Origin: Tannerella sp.
GTDB lineage: Bacteria; Bacteroidota; Bacteroidia; Bacteroidales; Tannerellaceae
Direction: 5' to 3'
Length of the DNA: 64,000 nucleotides
Assembly: GCA_031285565.1 (NCBI GenBank)
Contig: JAITVY010000020.1
Coordinates: 62,001-126,000, forward strand
Translations under genes and position numbers: made by a program
Notes under the pieces: model-generated
Told to the model about the DNA's origin: nothing
Databases searched by the model: none
What the model saw: the letters and a program-made list of their open reading frames with translations, nothing else
In this document: one piece after another, positions 1 to 9,370 of the stretch
How the letters are laid out: each line of letters starts with the position of its first letter
Numbering within the stretch: position 1 is the stretch's first letter

Positions 1-144
1 GATTGTCACTTAGAAAAAAGGAAAAATGCCTTCATAAGGTGAAGGTTATCTCAATTACTAAAATACATTTTTAATAGAAAAATGAGAGGTAGAAAAACAA
101 ATGCATGAATTAAAGAATTTTTTCTGTATTTATTTCCTGAATCT

Positions 145-175
145 GTTTTAGAACATGAAAAAAAGTGTAATTTTG
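145..175 (+). promoter_or_regulatory. Promoter of the nqr operon
   Basis: A Bacteroidota-type -7 element TAATTTTG (TAnnTTTG) lies at 168-175, with a TTTA-like -33 element about 19 nt upstream at 145-148. The predicted RNA start is near 182, giving a leader of about 30 nt before nqrA. Assigned by match to the known consensus only. Confidence 0.55.
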
Positions 176-210
176 CGGGACAATTAAACAATGACAATAT
201 TTGGTTACGT

Positions 211-1560
211 ATGGCAAATCTGATTAAAATTAAGAAAGGTTTGGATATCAACCTAAAAGGTAAAGCTACCGAGGCGCTGATTGACGTTGGCAAGTCGGAA
301 ACATATGCTATTATTCCGGATAGTTACAATGGGATTATTCCTAAGTTAGCTGTAAAGGTAGGGGATAAAGTGAAAGCGGGCACGCCTTTAATGTTTGATA
401 AAAACCATCCTGATGTGAAATTTGTATCGCCGGTTAGTGGCGAAGTTACTGCAGTTAATCGAGGGGAGAAACGCAAGATCCTGAGTATCGTTGTAACACC
501 AGACGCAGAAATGGTGTATGAATCATTTGATGTAAAAGAACCGTCGTCTATGGGTAAAGATGAAGTCAAATCGATTCTATTAAATGCTGGCTTATGGCCA
601 TACATTAAACAACGTCCATATGATATTGTAGCTTCTCCGGATACAGAGCCACGTGATATATTTATAACATCTTATAATTCTGCACCATTAGCGCCTTCGT
701 TTGATTTTGTAGCAAAAGGAGAAGAAGACGTTTATCAAACAGGAATTGATGCCTTAAAAAAGCTTACAGACGGCAAAATTTATGTAGGCGTTAAGAGAGG
801 TGCAACAATTGTTCCTAAAGGTGTTGAAATTATTGAACTGGATGGACCGCATCCGGCAGGAAATGTAGGAGTTTTGATAAACCATACCAAACCGGTCAAT
901 AAAGGAGAAGTCGTTTGGACGATGAACGCGGCCGATGTATTATATATTGGACGTTTATTTAAGAAAGGTTCTGTTGATTTTACCCGTATGGTTGCATTAA
1001 CGGGCTCGGAAATGACAGAACGGGGATATGCAAAAGTTATTGCAGGATGTTCAATTGAAAGTCTTGTCGGACGTAAAGTTATTGAAGGGAACAAACATGT
1101 ACGTTTGATCAGTGGAAATGTTTTGACCGGGACAAAAGTAGAACGCAATGATTATCTGAGGGCATATGATAACCAGATTACAGCGATACCCGAAGGTGAC
1201 GATGTTGACGAATTTGTTGGTTGGGCAACTCCCGGATTTGGTAAATACAGTGTCAGCCATACCTATTTCACCTGGTTATTAGGAAGAAACAAAGAATATG
1301 CAATGGATGCACGCATACGTGGAGGAAAGCGTGCCATGATTATGTCCAATGAATATGATAAAGTATTTCCGATGGATATTTTACCGGAATACCTTCTGAA
1401 AGCCATTATTGCATTTGATATTGACAAAATGGAGAACCTGGGCATTTACGAAGTCGCGCCAGAAGATTTTGCTTTGTGTGAATTTGTCGACACATCGAAA
1501 ATCGAAATACAAAAAATTGTCCGTAACGGATTAGATTTATTGTATAAGGAAATGAATTAA
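211..1560 (+). CDS. nqrA: Na+-translocating NADH:quinone reductase subunit A
   Basis: NqrA is the peripheral cytoplasmic subunit of the Na+-NQR complex. The complex oxidises NADH, reduces quinone and pumps Na+ across the inner membrane. The 449-residue length is normal for the family. The protein has no membrane segment and has the barrel-sandwich (lipoyl-like) N-terminal region typical of NqrA (residues about 1-100). It is the first gene of a complete six-gene nqrABCDEF operon in canonical order, which makes the assignment secure. The ATG at 211 follows a recognisable promoter by a short leader. NQR is the usual primary sodium pump and respiratory entry point in Bacteroidota. Confidence 0.97.
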   Translation: MANLIKIKKGLDINLKGKATEALIDVGKSETYAIIPDSYNGIIPKLAVKVGDKVKAGTPLMFDKNHPDVKFVSPVSGEVTAVNRGEKRKILSIVVTPDAEMVYESFDVKEPSSMGKDEVKSILLNAGLWPYIKQRPYDIVASPDTEPRDIFITSYNSAPLAPSFDFVAKGEEDVYQTGIDALKKLTDGKIYVGVKRGATIVPKGVEIIELDGPHPAGNVGVLINHTKPVNKGEVVWTMNAADVLYIGRLFKKGSVDFTRMVALTGSEMTERGYAKVIAGCSIESLVGRKVIEGNKHVRLISGNVLTGTKVERNDYLRAYDNQITAIPEGDDVDEFVGWATPGFGKYSVSHTYFTWLLGRNKEYAMDARIRGGKRAMIMSNEYDKVFPMDILPEYLLKAIIAFDIDKMENLGIYEVAPEDFALCEFVDTSKIEIQKIVRNGLDLLYKEMN

Positions 1561-1582
1561 TAACTATAAAAAATAAAGAAGA

Positions 1583-2788
1583 TTGAAAGCGTTAAGAAAT
1601 TTTCTCAACAAGATTAAACCTAACTTTGAGGAAGGTGGCAAGTTGTCGATGTTTCAATCGGTTTTTGATGGATTCGAAACATTCTTATTCGTTCCGAATA
1701 GCACTTCAAAATCGGGTGTTCATATTCACGACAGCATTGATTCGAAACGTACGATGTCTGCGGTTATCATAGCGTTGTTGCCGGCGTTGCTCTTCGGTAT
1801 GTATAATACCGGTTACCAACACAATCTGGCGACAGGTTTGAACCCAGGTTTCTTGATGACATTTATTTATGGTTTTCTGGCAGTACTGCCGAAGATCATA
1901 GTTTCGTACGTAGTAGGGTTAGGCATTGAGTTTATTGTAGCTCAATGGAAAAAAGAAGAGATACAGGAAGGATTTCTTGTGTCGGGTATATTAATTCCCA
2001 TGATTGTGCCGATTGATACGCCATTATGGATGATAGCCGTAGCAACTGCTTTTGCTGTTGTTTTTGCAAAAGAAGTATTTGGCGGAACAGGCTATAATAT
2101 ATTTAATGTAGCGTTGGTAACACGTGCTTTTTTGTTTTTTGCTTATCCGGCAGCTATGTCGGGCGACCAGGTTTTTGTTCGCACTGATGCAACATTTGGA
2201 ATCGGAGGTGCTCCGGTTGTTGATGCATTTTCGGGAGCAACACCACTCGGTCAAATCGGTACAGCAGCCAAAGAAACAATCGGTTCATTTCATACCATAG
2301 ATGTTTTGGGTAATCCGCTATCTACCTGGGACTACTTTCTTGGTTTGATTCCCGGATCAATAGGCGAAACATCTGTTCTGGCTATTTTGATCGGAGCAGC
2401 TATACTTATATTTACAGGAGTAGCCAGTTGGAAAACAATGGTGTCTGTTTTTGCAGGAGGAGCAGTAATGGCTGCAGTATTCAATCTGATAGGAACTACG
2501 GTTGTAATGACAGTATCTCCTGTTGACCATTTGTTTTTAGGAGGATTTGCATTTGGTGCTGTATTTATGGCAACCGATCCGGTTACATCAGCACGTACCG
2601 AAACCGGTAAATATATTTACGGTTTCTTAGTTGGTGCATTTGCTATTATTATTCGTGCATTGAATCCGGGATACCCCGAAGGTATGATGTTGGCTATTCT
2701 GTTGATGAATACATTTGCTCCGCTGATTGATTATTATGTGGTGGAAGGTAATATAAAACGTCGCCTCAAAAGGGTATCAGTAAAGTAA
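1583..2788 (+). CDS. nqrB: Na+-translocating NADH:quinone reductase subunit B
   Basis: NqrB is an integral membrane subunit of Na+-NQR that carries a covalently bound FMN and forms part of the quinone and Na+ path. The covalent FMN site SGAT is visible at residues 217-220, with Thr220 the attachment residue by family knowledge. About ten hydrophobic segments run from residue 55 to the C-terminus, and the length of 401 is normal. The reading frame opens with TTG at 1583, 22 nt after the nqrA stop. The N-terminal Lys-rich segment resembles other NqrB proteins, so the TTG start is plausible, with Met23 (1649) the next in-frame ATG. Confidence 0.96.
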   Translation: MKALRNFLNKIKPNFEEGGKLSMFQSVFDGFETFLFVPNSTSKSGVHIHDSIDSKRTMSAVIIALLPALLFGMYNTGYQHNLATGLNPGFLMTFIYGFLAVLPKIIVSYVVGLGIEFIVAQWKKEEIQEGFLVSGILIPMIVPIDTPLWMIAVATAFAVVFAKEVFGGTGYNIFNVALVTRAFLFFAYPAAMSGDQVFVRTDATFGIGGAPVVDAFSGATPLGQIGTAAKETIGSFHTIDVLGNPLSTWDYFLGLIPGSIGETSVLAILIGAAILIFTGVASWKTMVSVFAGGAVMAAVFNLIGTTVVMTVSPVDHLFLGGFAFGAVFMATDPVTSARTETGKYIYGFLVGAFAIIIRALNPGYPEGMMLAILLMNTFAPLIDYYVVEGNIKRRLKRVSVK

Positions 2789-2805
2789 TTTAATACGAAA
2801 AGATT

Positions 2806-3486
2806 ATGAATAGAGATAGTAATGTATACACAATAATATACGCCTCTGTAATGGTCGTTTTGGTTGCAGTTTTGCTGGCATTTACATCTGAATCATTGAG
2901 GGACTTCCAGAAAAAAAATGAAGCAAATGATAAAAGACAACAAATCCTGCGGTCTATTAATGTATCAGTGTCTGGTGATGAAACAGAAGCGAAATATAAC
3001 GAATTGATCAAAGATGCATTTTTAGTGAATGACAAAGGTCAGAGAATTGATGGAGACGCATTTTCTGTTGATGCATCAAAAATGTTCGTGGAAAAAACGT
3101 TTCCTGTTTTTATTGCAACTGTTGATGGACAATCAAAATATATCATGACCATGTATGGAACAGGTCTTTGGGGGCCAATCTGGGGTTATATATCCTTCAA
3201 CGATGATAAAAATACAGTCTATGGAACAGATTTCAGTCATCAGGGAGAAACTCCGGGATTAGGTGCAGAGATTGTGACGCATGCTTTTAGTTCTCAATTT
3301 GCAGGTAAAGAGATTTTTAAAAATAATGATTTCAAGAGTATTGCAATTGTGAAACCGGGAAAAGCAGCTCAGGGACAGGATTATGTAGATGGTATTTCGG
3401 GAGGTACAATCACCAGTAACGGGGTAGATCGTATGCTCAAAAACAGCCTGGGACATTATGTGGAATTTTTAAAAACGACTAAATAA
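2806..3486 (+). CDS. nqrC: Na+-translocating NADH:quinone reductase subunit C
   Basis: NqrC is anchored by one N-terminal transmembrane helix (residues about 9-27), with a periplasmic FMN-binding domain. The flavinylation motif appears as SGGT at residues 198-201 (DGISGGTIT), so Thr201 is the expected FMN-linked residue; this is SGGT rather than the SGAT seen in NqrB. The 226-residue length is a little short compared with proteobacterial NqrC, as is usual in this phylum. It lies 17 nt after nqrB and 2 nt before nqrD. FMN attachment needs an ApbE flavin transferase, which is not in this window. Confidence 0.95.
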   Translation: MNRDSNVYTIIYASVMVVLVAVLLAFTSESLRDFQKKNEANDKRQQILRSINVSVSGDETEAKYNELIKDAFLVNDKGQRIDGDAFSVDASKMFVEKTFPVFIATVDGQSKYIMTMYGTGLWGPIWGYISFNDDKNTVYGTDFSHQGETPGLGAEIVTHAFSSQFAGKEIFKNNDFKSIAIVKPGKAAQGQDYVDGISGGTITSNGVDRMLKNSLGHYVEFLKTTK

Positions 3487-3488
3487 TT

Positions 3489-4118
3489 ATGGGACTATTA
3501 TCTGGAAAAAATAAAGAAATTCTGTTAGGTCCGTTAAGCAAGAATAATCCGGTCATTGTTCAGATGCTGGGTATTTGTTCTGCATTAGCTGTAACAGCAA
3601 AACTTGAGCCATCGATAGTAATGGCTATTTCAGTTACGGCTGTAGTGGCTTTTGCTAACGTAATCATTTCATTGTTAAGAAATACTATTCCAAACCGTAT
3701 TCGTATTATTGTACAGTTAGTTGTTGTTGCAGCATTAGTTACGGTAGTTAGTGAAGTATTGAAAGCATTTGCTTATGATGTAAGCAAGCAATTATCCGTA
3801 TTTATCGGGTTAATCATCACAAACTGTATTTTAATGGGACGTTTGGAAGCTTTCGCTTTGGCCAATCGTCCGTGGGAGTCTTTTTTGGATGGTATTGGTA
3901 ATGGATTAGGGTATGGTATTATTTTAATTATTGTTGGTTTCTTTCGGGAGCTATTAGGCTCGGGTACCTTATTGGGTTTTCAAGTAATTCCAAAGGTATG
4001 CTACGATTGGGGCTATGTAAATAACGGATTGATGATTATGCCTCCGATGGCACTGATTCTCTGTGCTGTTATTATATGGGTACATCGTTCAAGGAATAAA
4101 GACCTTCAGGAAAAATAA
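3489..4118 (+). CDS. nqrD: Na+-translocating NADH:quinone reductase subunit D
   Basis: NqrD is one of two homologous small membrane subunits (with NqrE) that form the inverted-topology core of the Na+-NQR pump. The 209-residue protein consists of about six hydrophobic helices, and family-typical polar motifs such as ITNC (residues 110-113) and GRLEAF are visible. It starts 2 nt after the nqrC stop, implying translational coupling. Confidence 0.96.
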   Translation: MGLLSGKNKEILLGPLSKNNPVIVQMLGICSALAVTAKLEPSIVMAISVTAVVAFANVIISLLRNTIPNRIRIIVQLVVVAALVTVVSEVLKAFAYDVSKQLSVFIGLIITNCILMGRLEAFALANRPWESFLDGIGNGLGYGIILIIVGFFRELLGSGTLLGFQVIPKVCYDWGYVNNGLMIMPPMALILCAVIIWVHRSRNKDLQEK

Positions 4119-4146
4119 TGCTTAATCATAAAAAAATAACGAAAGC

Positions 4147-4764
4147 ATGGAACAAATATTAAGCACATTCGTACGGTCTATTTTTGTTGAGAACATGATC
4201 TTTGCATACTATCTGGGTATGTGTTCGTATCTGGCTGTCTCTAAAAATGTAAAGACTGCTTTAGGGTTAGGTATCGCGGTAACATTTGTACTTGTTTGTA
4301 CATTACCGATTAATTATATGTTGGAGAACTATGTCTTGAAAGAAGGCGCATTAAGCTGGCTGGGGCCGCAATATGCAAATGTGAACATGAGCTTCCTGTC
4401 ATTGATCCTTTTTATTGCGATCATTGCTTCATTTGTACAATTGGTAGAGATGGTCGTTGAAAAGTTTGCACCGGCATTATATGCATCATTAGGGATCTTC
4501 CTCCCATTGATTGCTGTGAACTGCGCTATTCTGGGTGGTTCATTATTTATGCAGCAAAAAGCATTTATTAATGTTGGAGAAGCGACGGTATATGGATTCG
4601 GCTCCGGAATCGGTTGGTTACTGGCTATTTTAGGAATGGCTGCTATCCGCGAAAAACTGGCATATTCGGATATCCCCAAACCTTTAAAAGGATTAGGTAT
4701 AACTTTTATCATTACCGGTTTGATGGGACTCGGATTCTTATGCTTCTCAGGACTTAGTATCTAA
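4147..4764 (+). CDS. nqrE: Na+-translocating NADH:quinone reductase subunit E
   Basis: NqrE is the paralogue of NqrD and, with it, coordinates an intramembrane iron centre and lines the ion path. The 205-residue sequence has six hydrophobic helices. It contains the expected FVENM segment near residue 13 and the AVNCAILGG motif near residue 120, whose Cys is the conserved membrane cysteine. It is 28 nt after nqrD. Confidence 0.96.
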   Translation: MEQILSTFVRSIFVENMIFAYYLGMCSYLAVSKNVKTALGLGIAVTFVLVCTLPINYMLENYVLKEGALSWLGPQYANVNMSFLSLILFIAIIASFVQLVEMVVEKFAPALYASLGIFLPLIAVNCAILGGSLFMQQKAFINVGEATVYGFGSGIGWLLAILGMAAIREKLAYSDIPKPLKGLGITFIITGLMGLGFLCFSGLSI

Positions 4765-4789
4765 TGTATTAATAAAAAAAGATTGTAAA

Positions 4790-6076
4790 ATGATAATATT
4801 AATGTCAGGCGGACTAACAATCATGACCGGAGCTGTGATCTTTTTGATCATTACGTTGATTTTGGTTGGTGTGTTGTTGTTTGCCAAAGCAAAACTGATA
4901 CCATCCGGTAATGTAAAGGTGGTAGTTAATGGTGAAAAAGAGTTTGAAACTCCGATGGGAGGAACAGTACTAAATACACTTCAAGGCCAGGGGATTTTCC
5001 TGTCTTCTGCATGTGGTGGTGGTGGAAGCTGCGGACAGTGTCGCTGTCAGATTCTTGAAGGAGGTGGAAATATTCTGCCAACGGAAGTAGGATTCTTTTC
5101 ACGAAAACAGATTCAGGATCACTGGCGTTTGGGATGTCAGGCTAAAGTGAAGGAAGATCTCAAAATTAAAGTACCTGATGATGTATTTGGAGTGAAAGAG
5201 TGGGAGTGTACTGTTATTTCGAACAAAAATGTTTCTACTTTTATCAAGGAATTCATTGTTGCATTGCCGGAAGGTGAACATATGGACTTTGTCCCGGGCT
5301 CTTATGCACAGATTAAGATACCTAAGTTCTCAATGGACTATAATAAAGATATCGATAAAGATACTATCGGTGCAGGTTTCTTGCCGGCATGGGAACAGTT
5401 CGGATTATTCGGCCTCAAATGCCAGAACGATGAAGAAACGATCCGTGCCTATTCAATGGCTAACTATCCTGCTGAAGGCGACCGTATCATGTTGACAGTG
5501 CGTATTGCAACACCTCCGTTCAAACCGAAACCACAGGTTGGATTTATGGATGTAAAACCAGGTATTGCGTCTTCTTATATCTTTACGTTAAAGCCGGGAG
5601 ATAAAGTTACGATGAGTGGCCCTTATGGTGATTTTCATCCTATATTCGATTCTAAACGTGAAATGATGTGGATTGGTGGTGGCGCCGGTATGGCTCCGTT
5701 GCGTGCACAAATCATGCACATGACTAAAACACTTCGTACAACAGACCGTAAAATGTCTTATTTCTATGGAGCACGTGCACTGAATGAAGTATTCTATCTG
5801 GAAGATTTCTTAGCTATTGAAAAAGACTTTCCGAATTTTACTTTCAATCTGGCGCTTGACCGTCCGGATCCGGTAGCTGATAAAGCCGGGGTAAAATATA
5901 CAGCTGGCTTTGTACACCAGGTAATATATGAAACATACCTGAAAGATCATGACGAACCGGAAGAAATAGAATATTATATGTGTGGTCCCGGCCCGATGGC
6001 TGTAGCTGTTGAAGGTATGCTTGATAGTGTAGGGGTTCCGCGTGAAATGCTTCATTTCGATGATTTCGGAGCTTAA
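4790..6076 (+). CDS. nqrF: Na+-translocating NADH:quinone reductase subunit F
   Basis: NqrF is the NADH-oxidising subunit. An N-terminal helix (residues about 12-32) anchors it. A ferredoxin-like 2Fe-2S domain has cysteines at 75, 81, 84 and 116 (CGGGGSCGQC followed by LGC). An FAD domain follows, with the RAYSMANYP flavin motif, and an NADH domain with GGGAGMAPLRAQ. The C-terminal residues (CGPGPMAVAVEGML to the end) are the family signature. The length of 428 is slightly longer than the proteobacterial form. Last gene of the operon, followed by a strong terminator. Confidence 0.97.
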   Translation: MIILMSGGLTIMTGAVIFLIITLILVGVLLFAKAKLIPSGNVKVVVNGEKEFETPMGGTVLNTLQGQGIFLSSACGGGGSCGQCRCQILEGGGNILPTEVGFFSRKQIQDHWRLGCQAKVKEDLKIKVPDDVFGVKEWECTVISNKNVSTFIKEFIVALPEGEHMDFVPGSYAQIKIPKFSMDYNKDIDKDTIGAGFLPAWEQFGLFGLKCQNDEETIRAYSMANYPAEGDRIMLTVRIATPPFKPKPQVGFMDVKPGIASSYIFTLKPGDKVTMSGPYGDFHPIFDSKREMMWIGGGAGMAPLRAQIMHMTKTLRTTDRKMSYFYGARALNEVFYLEDFLAIEKDFPNFTFNLALDRPDPVADKAGVKYTAGFVHQVIYETYLKDHDEPEEIEYYMCGPGPMAVAVEGMLDSVGVPREMLHFDDFGA

Positions 6077-6102
6077 AACAATATTTTTTATTATGATATT
6101 AA

Positions 6103-6134
6103 AAGAGCGGAGATTAATTTCTTCGCTCTTTTTA
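6103..6134 (+). terminator. Rho-independent terminator of the nqr operon
   Basis: A 10-bp stem (left arm 6103-6112, right arm 6121-6130, one G-T pair) with an 8-nt loop is followed by a T run. It sits 27 nt after the nqrF stop and closes the operon. Confidence 0.85.
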
Positions 6135-6158
6135 TAATTTCATGTCATCTGATTTTTT

Positions 6159-6166
6159 TATATTTG
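6159..6166 (+). promoter_or_regulatory. -7 element of the glutamine synthetase promoter
   Basis: TATATTTG matches TAnnTTTG. A weak TTTC-like -33 lies about 19 nt upstream. The predicted transcript would start near 6173, about 30 nt before the ATG at 6204. Confidence 0.5.
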
Positions 6167-6203
6167 CAGACATTACTCAATTTTTGATCAATACATAATA
6201 ACC

Positions 6204-7691
6204 ATGAAATCATTAAACGAATTGGCACGTTTTTTAGGGAAACCTGCATATGAATTTACTAAAAAAGATATTATCTCATTCATCAAGGAAAAAGATATTC
6301 AAATGGTGAATTTTATGTATCCTGCAAGCGATGGCCGGTTAAAAACCTTGAATTTTGTTGTAAACGATAATGAATATTTAGATACGATTCTAACTTGTGG
6401 CGAACGGGTTGACGGATCGAGCCTGTTTCCCTTTATTGAAGCCGGAAGTAGTGATTTATATGTTGTACCTCGTTTTCGTACAGCGTTTGTTGATCCTTTC
6501 TCTGAAATACCAACCCTGTGTTTACTTTGTTCTTATTTTAATAAAGACGGGGAATTATTAAACAGTTCACCGGAATATACTTTACATAAGGCAAATCAAT
6601 CATTTACAGAGGTGACCGGGATGACATTTGAGGCTATGGGTGAATTGGAATATTATGTTATTGCAAATGAGGAAAATATATTTCCTGCAACCGATCAGCG
6701 GGGGTATCACGAATCAGAGCCCTTTGCCAAGTTTAATCAGTTTCGTACTCATTGTATGCACCTGATAGCCCAAACAGGAGGATTAATTAAATACGGACAC
6801 TCTGAAGTCGGTAATTTTACACTTGATGGGAAGATTTACGAACAAAATGAAATAGAGTTCCTTCCAACAATGGTTGAAGATGCAGCTGACCAGCTGGTGC
6901 TAGCTAAATGGATTATCCGGAACGCAGCCTATAAATATGGTCTGGATGTAACTTTTGCTCCCAAAATTACATCCGGCAAAGCCGGTTCCGGATTACATGT
7001 ACACATGCGTATTATGAAAGATGGCAAAAATCAAATGCTGGATAAAGGAGTCCTGTCGGATATTGCAAAAAGAGCTATTGCCGGAATGATGGTATTGGCA
7101 CCATCTATCACAGCTTTTGGTAATACCAATCCAACATCCTATTTTAGGTTGGTCCCTCGCCAGGAAGCTCCAACCAATATTTGCTGGGGAGACAGGAATA
7201 GGTCAGTATTGGTGCGTGTACCTCTTGGATGGACATCAGGAGCGAATATGTGTTCGAAAGTAAATCCTTTTGAAATAAACAATAGTATTGATACTGCTCA
7301 AAAGCAAACGGTTGAAATACGTTCAGCCGATGGATCTGCTGATATCTATCAGCTATTAGCCGGTTTAGCTGTTGCATGTCGTTACGGACTTGAAATGAAA
7401 GATGCATTAACAATTGCCGGACAAACATATGTAGACGTAAATATTCATTCGGCTGAACATCAGGATAAAGCAAATCTCCTGGATCATTTGCCTGATAGCT
7501 CTGCTGCATCCGCAAAACAACTACAGCAACAACGCACTATTTATGAAAAGTATGATATATTCAGCCCGGCTATGATAGATGGCATTATTAAAAAGTTGGA
7601 GAGTTATAACGATGCCGATTTACGTAAAGACGTAGAGAGTAATCCGTCTAAAATGCACGAATTAGTCAATGCTTACTTCTATTGCGGATAG
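6204..7691 (+). CDS. glnA: Glutamine synthetase, type I-like
   Basis: Glutamine synthetase condenses glutamate and ammonia with ATP in the cytoplasm. The 495-residue protein has the beta-grasp N-domain (about 20-105, with DGSS at 70-73) and the catalytic domain. Visible ligand motifs are ELE (Glu147/Glu149), HVHMR (His265/His267) and FRLVPRQEAP (314-323). The usual ERPDPSAN loop is altered to EIRSADGSAD (371-380). The adenylylation motif NLYDLP reads NLLDHLP at 424-430, so the modified tyrosine is absent and GlnE-type control is not expected. It is not the long type III GlnN enzyme. A related ligase of the glutamine synthetase fold (for example acting on polyamines) cannot be fully excluded. 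Confidence 0.85.
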   Translation: MKSLNELARFLGKPAYEFTKKDIISFIKEKDIQMVNFMYPASDGRLKTLNFVVNDNEYLDTILTCGERVDGSSLFPFIEAGSSDLYVVPRFRTAFVDPFSEIPTLCLLCSYFNKDGELLNSSPEYTLHKANQSFTEVTGMTFEAMGELEYYVIANEENIFPATDQRGYHESEPFAKFNQFRTHCMHLIAQTGGLIKYGHSEVGNFTLDGKIYEQNEIEFLPTMVEDAADQLVLAKWIIRNAAYKYGLDVTFAPKITSGKAGSGLHVHMRIMKDGKNQMLDKGVLSDIAKRAIAGMMVLAPSITAFGNTNPTSYFRLVPRQEAPTNICWGDRNRSVLVRVPLGWTSGANMCSKVNPFEINNSIDTAQKQTVEIRSADGSADIYQLLAGLAVACRYGLEMKDALTIAGQTYVDVNIHSAEHQDKANLLDHLPDSSAASAKQLQQQRTIYEKYDIFSPAMIDGIIKKLESYNDADLRKDVESNPSKMHELVNAYFYCG

Positions 7692-7708
7692 CAAGAGGAA
7701 ATATCCGT

Positions 7709-8221
7709 TCAATGCCATCTGAAATTCGTATCTGCCAGAGGATCAATGTGGCAAAATTCGTAAAAGTGATTATGTTTGTTTGTTATCCACCAATTATAAT
7801 AGGCATCTGAAGCAATACGATGCGACTCTTTTTTGGGTACTAATTGCATCCCTTCTCCTTTTAACTCAAAAATAGGGTTTTGGGATGGAAATCCCATTGT
7901 ATTACTTCCTATGGCACGAACTCTGATAGATTCGATTATCCACAAAGCATATGTTCCGAGTTCGCATTCGCCGCCCCAAAAAGAGGATATCGGATTAACC
8001 GGATATTCGGAAATAAGTTGGGTCTTATCCCTGTATTCAAGTAGTGCAGGTATGTCATGATAGGTGAATTCGGGCAAAGCCATTGCATCGTATTTACCTG
8101 ATTTTAATTGTTTAATGAATGCTTCTACATCCGGACTTCCTGATGTGTCAGATTCGTCTTTTTGACAGCTACTTATACTTACACAAATTACTAATATCAA
8201 TAAAATATTACAGATTCTCAT
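7709..8221 (-). CDS. Small lipoprotein, probably DUF4943 family
   Basis: A 170-residue protein with a lipoprotein signal ending in the lipobox SISSC (Cys19), so it should be anchored in the envelope. The mature part has the pattern LKSGKYDAMALPEFTYHDIP, followed by an ESIRVRAIG segment. This resembles a Bacteroidetes lipoprotein family I recall as DUF4943, whose function is unknown. It converges with the glutamine synthetase gene, with only 17 nt between stops, and is separated from the upstream minus-strand gene by 177 nt. No catalytic motif is recognised. Confidence 0.7.
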   Translation of the reverse strand: MRICNILLILVICVSISSCQKDESDTSGSPDVEAFIKQLKSGKYDAMALPEFTYHDIPALLEYRDKTQLISEYPVNPISSFWGGECELGTYALWIIESIRVRAIGSNTMGFPSQNPIFELKGEGMQLVPKKESHRIASDAYYNWWITNKHNHFYEFCHIDPLADTNFRWH

Positions 8222-8350
8222 ATCATTAAATTTTTAGGGTAAAACAAAGGTGTTTATTTATAAGATGGCAATAAACAGAAAAATGCTGCACGATAGCATT
8301 AAAATCTATTCTGATCTCTGCAACTATTTCATATTAGTTTATGAAAGACA

Positions 8351-8379
8351 CTCTCTACCATATCAAAATATGGAGAGAG
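8351..8379. terminator. Hairpin downstream of the TIM-barrel gene
   Basis: Arms CTCTCT-a-CCATAT (8351-8363) and ATATGGAGAGAG (8368-8379) form a 12-bp stem with a one-base bulge and a CAAA loop. It lies 20 nt beyond the stop of the minus-strand gene at 8399. A T run follows only on the plus side, so its role as minus-strand terminator is likely but not textbook. Confidence 0.5.
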
Positions 8380-8398
8380 CGCCCTTTTTATATATTTG

Positions 8399-9358
8399 CT
8401 ATTTTACAAAATTGGCTACCAATAAATAATCGGCACATCCTTTTACGCCTTCAAACTGCGTACCGCCTTTCATACCTTCAAGCTCAACGAAGTAATTCTT
8501 AATACCATTTGCATATGCCTGTTTGTATATCTGCTCGAAATTCATCATTCCTGATTGACCTAAAATTGCCCGGTCTTTAATATGAAGCACAGTAATACGA
8601 TTTGGATATTTTTTCAAATATTCAACCGGATCATTTTGGCCCATTACAGCCCAATAGACATCCAATTCAAAAAAAACCAACGATGGATCTGTATTGCGCA
8701 TCAAACAGTCGTATACAACTTCTTCACCTTCCGGTTTTTCACCAAAAAACCGATACCCAAAATCCATTTTCGTACCACCCGGAACAACACGTGCAAATTC
8801 CATGTGGTGATTATGATATCCGAACGACATACCGGCTGCTTTTGCTATTTTTCCGGCTTCATTGAAAATCTCACCAACGTATGATGTCTCTTCCACACTC
8901 TGGGTAGATGGCTGACCAGGTTGAATTAATAATTTTACCCCAATTTTAGCATGATCATCAGCCGCTTTCTTCCAGAAGTCCAGAATCTCCTGTTTATTTC
9001 CATCATTGTATTCCCGAACGGGTGGGTTTACATGCGTACTGACAATGCGCAATCCGGCATCATCACACATCTTTTTGAAATCGGCCATTTCAATGTCATT
9101 GATCTTTCCATCTTTGTAACCTGCTAATTCTAAATAAGTATATCCGTAATCTTTCAGCTTTTTCAATCCGCCCGGTACGTCTTCATATAATTCCTTTCCT
9201 AATGAATAAATCTGTAAACCGATTTCTTTGGATGCAGATGATGCGGTTTGATGAGTTGTAGCATTCACGGATGCCATAGCCTGACTACCTTTACCAGCCA
9301 AAACGCCTCCAATTGTTAGCAACGAAGCGTTCTTTAAAAAGTTTCTTCTGTTTGTCAT
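8399..9358 (-). CDS. Tat-exported sugar isomerase/epimerase-like TIM-barrel protein
   Basis: The 319-residue protein starts with a twin-arginine signal (NRRNFLK, cleavage near residue 30). The xylose-isomerase-like TIM barrel follows. Likely metal or acid/base residues are Glu77 (YLEL), the HNHHMEF cluster at 182-188, Glu241/Asp243 (FELDVYW), His259 (HIKD) and Glu292/Glu294 (VELEG). Export suggests it acts on free sugars or glycosides in the periplasm, not on sugar phosphates. It is 12 nt downstream of a Tat-exported Gfo/Idh/MocA oxidoreductase. Such pairs have been linked to keto-sugar chemistry during glycoside breakdown in Bacteroidetes; the actual substrate is unknown. Confidence 0.85.
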   Translation of the reverse strand: MTNRRNFLKNASLLTIGGVLAGKGSQAMASVNATTHQTASSASKEIGLQIYSLGKELYEDVPGGLKKLKDYGYTYLELAGYKDGKINDIEMADFKKMCDDAGLRIVSTHVNPPVREYNDGNKQEILDFWKKAADDHAKIGVKLLIQPGQPSTQSVEETSYVGEIFNEAGKIAKAAGMSFGYHNHHMEFARVVPGGTKMDFGYRFFGEKPEGEEVVYDCLMRNTDPSLVFFELDVYWAVMGQNDPVEYLKKYPNRITVLHIKDRAILGQSGMMNFEQIYKQAYANGIKNYFVELEGMKGGTQFEGVKGCADYLLVANFVK

Positions 9359-9370
9359 GATATATTGTTT

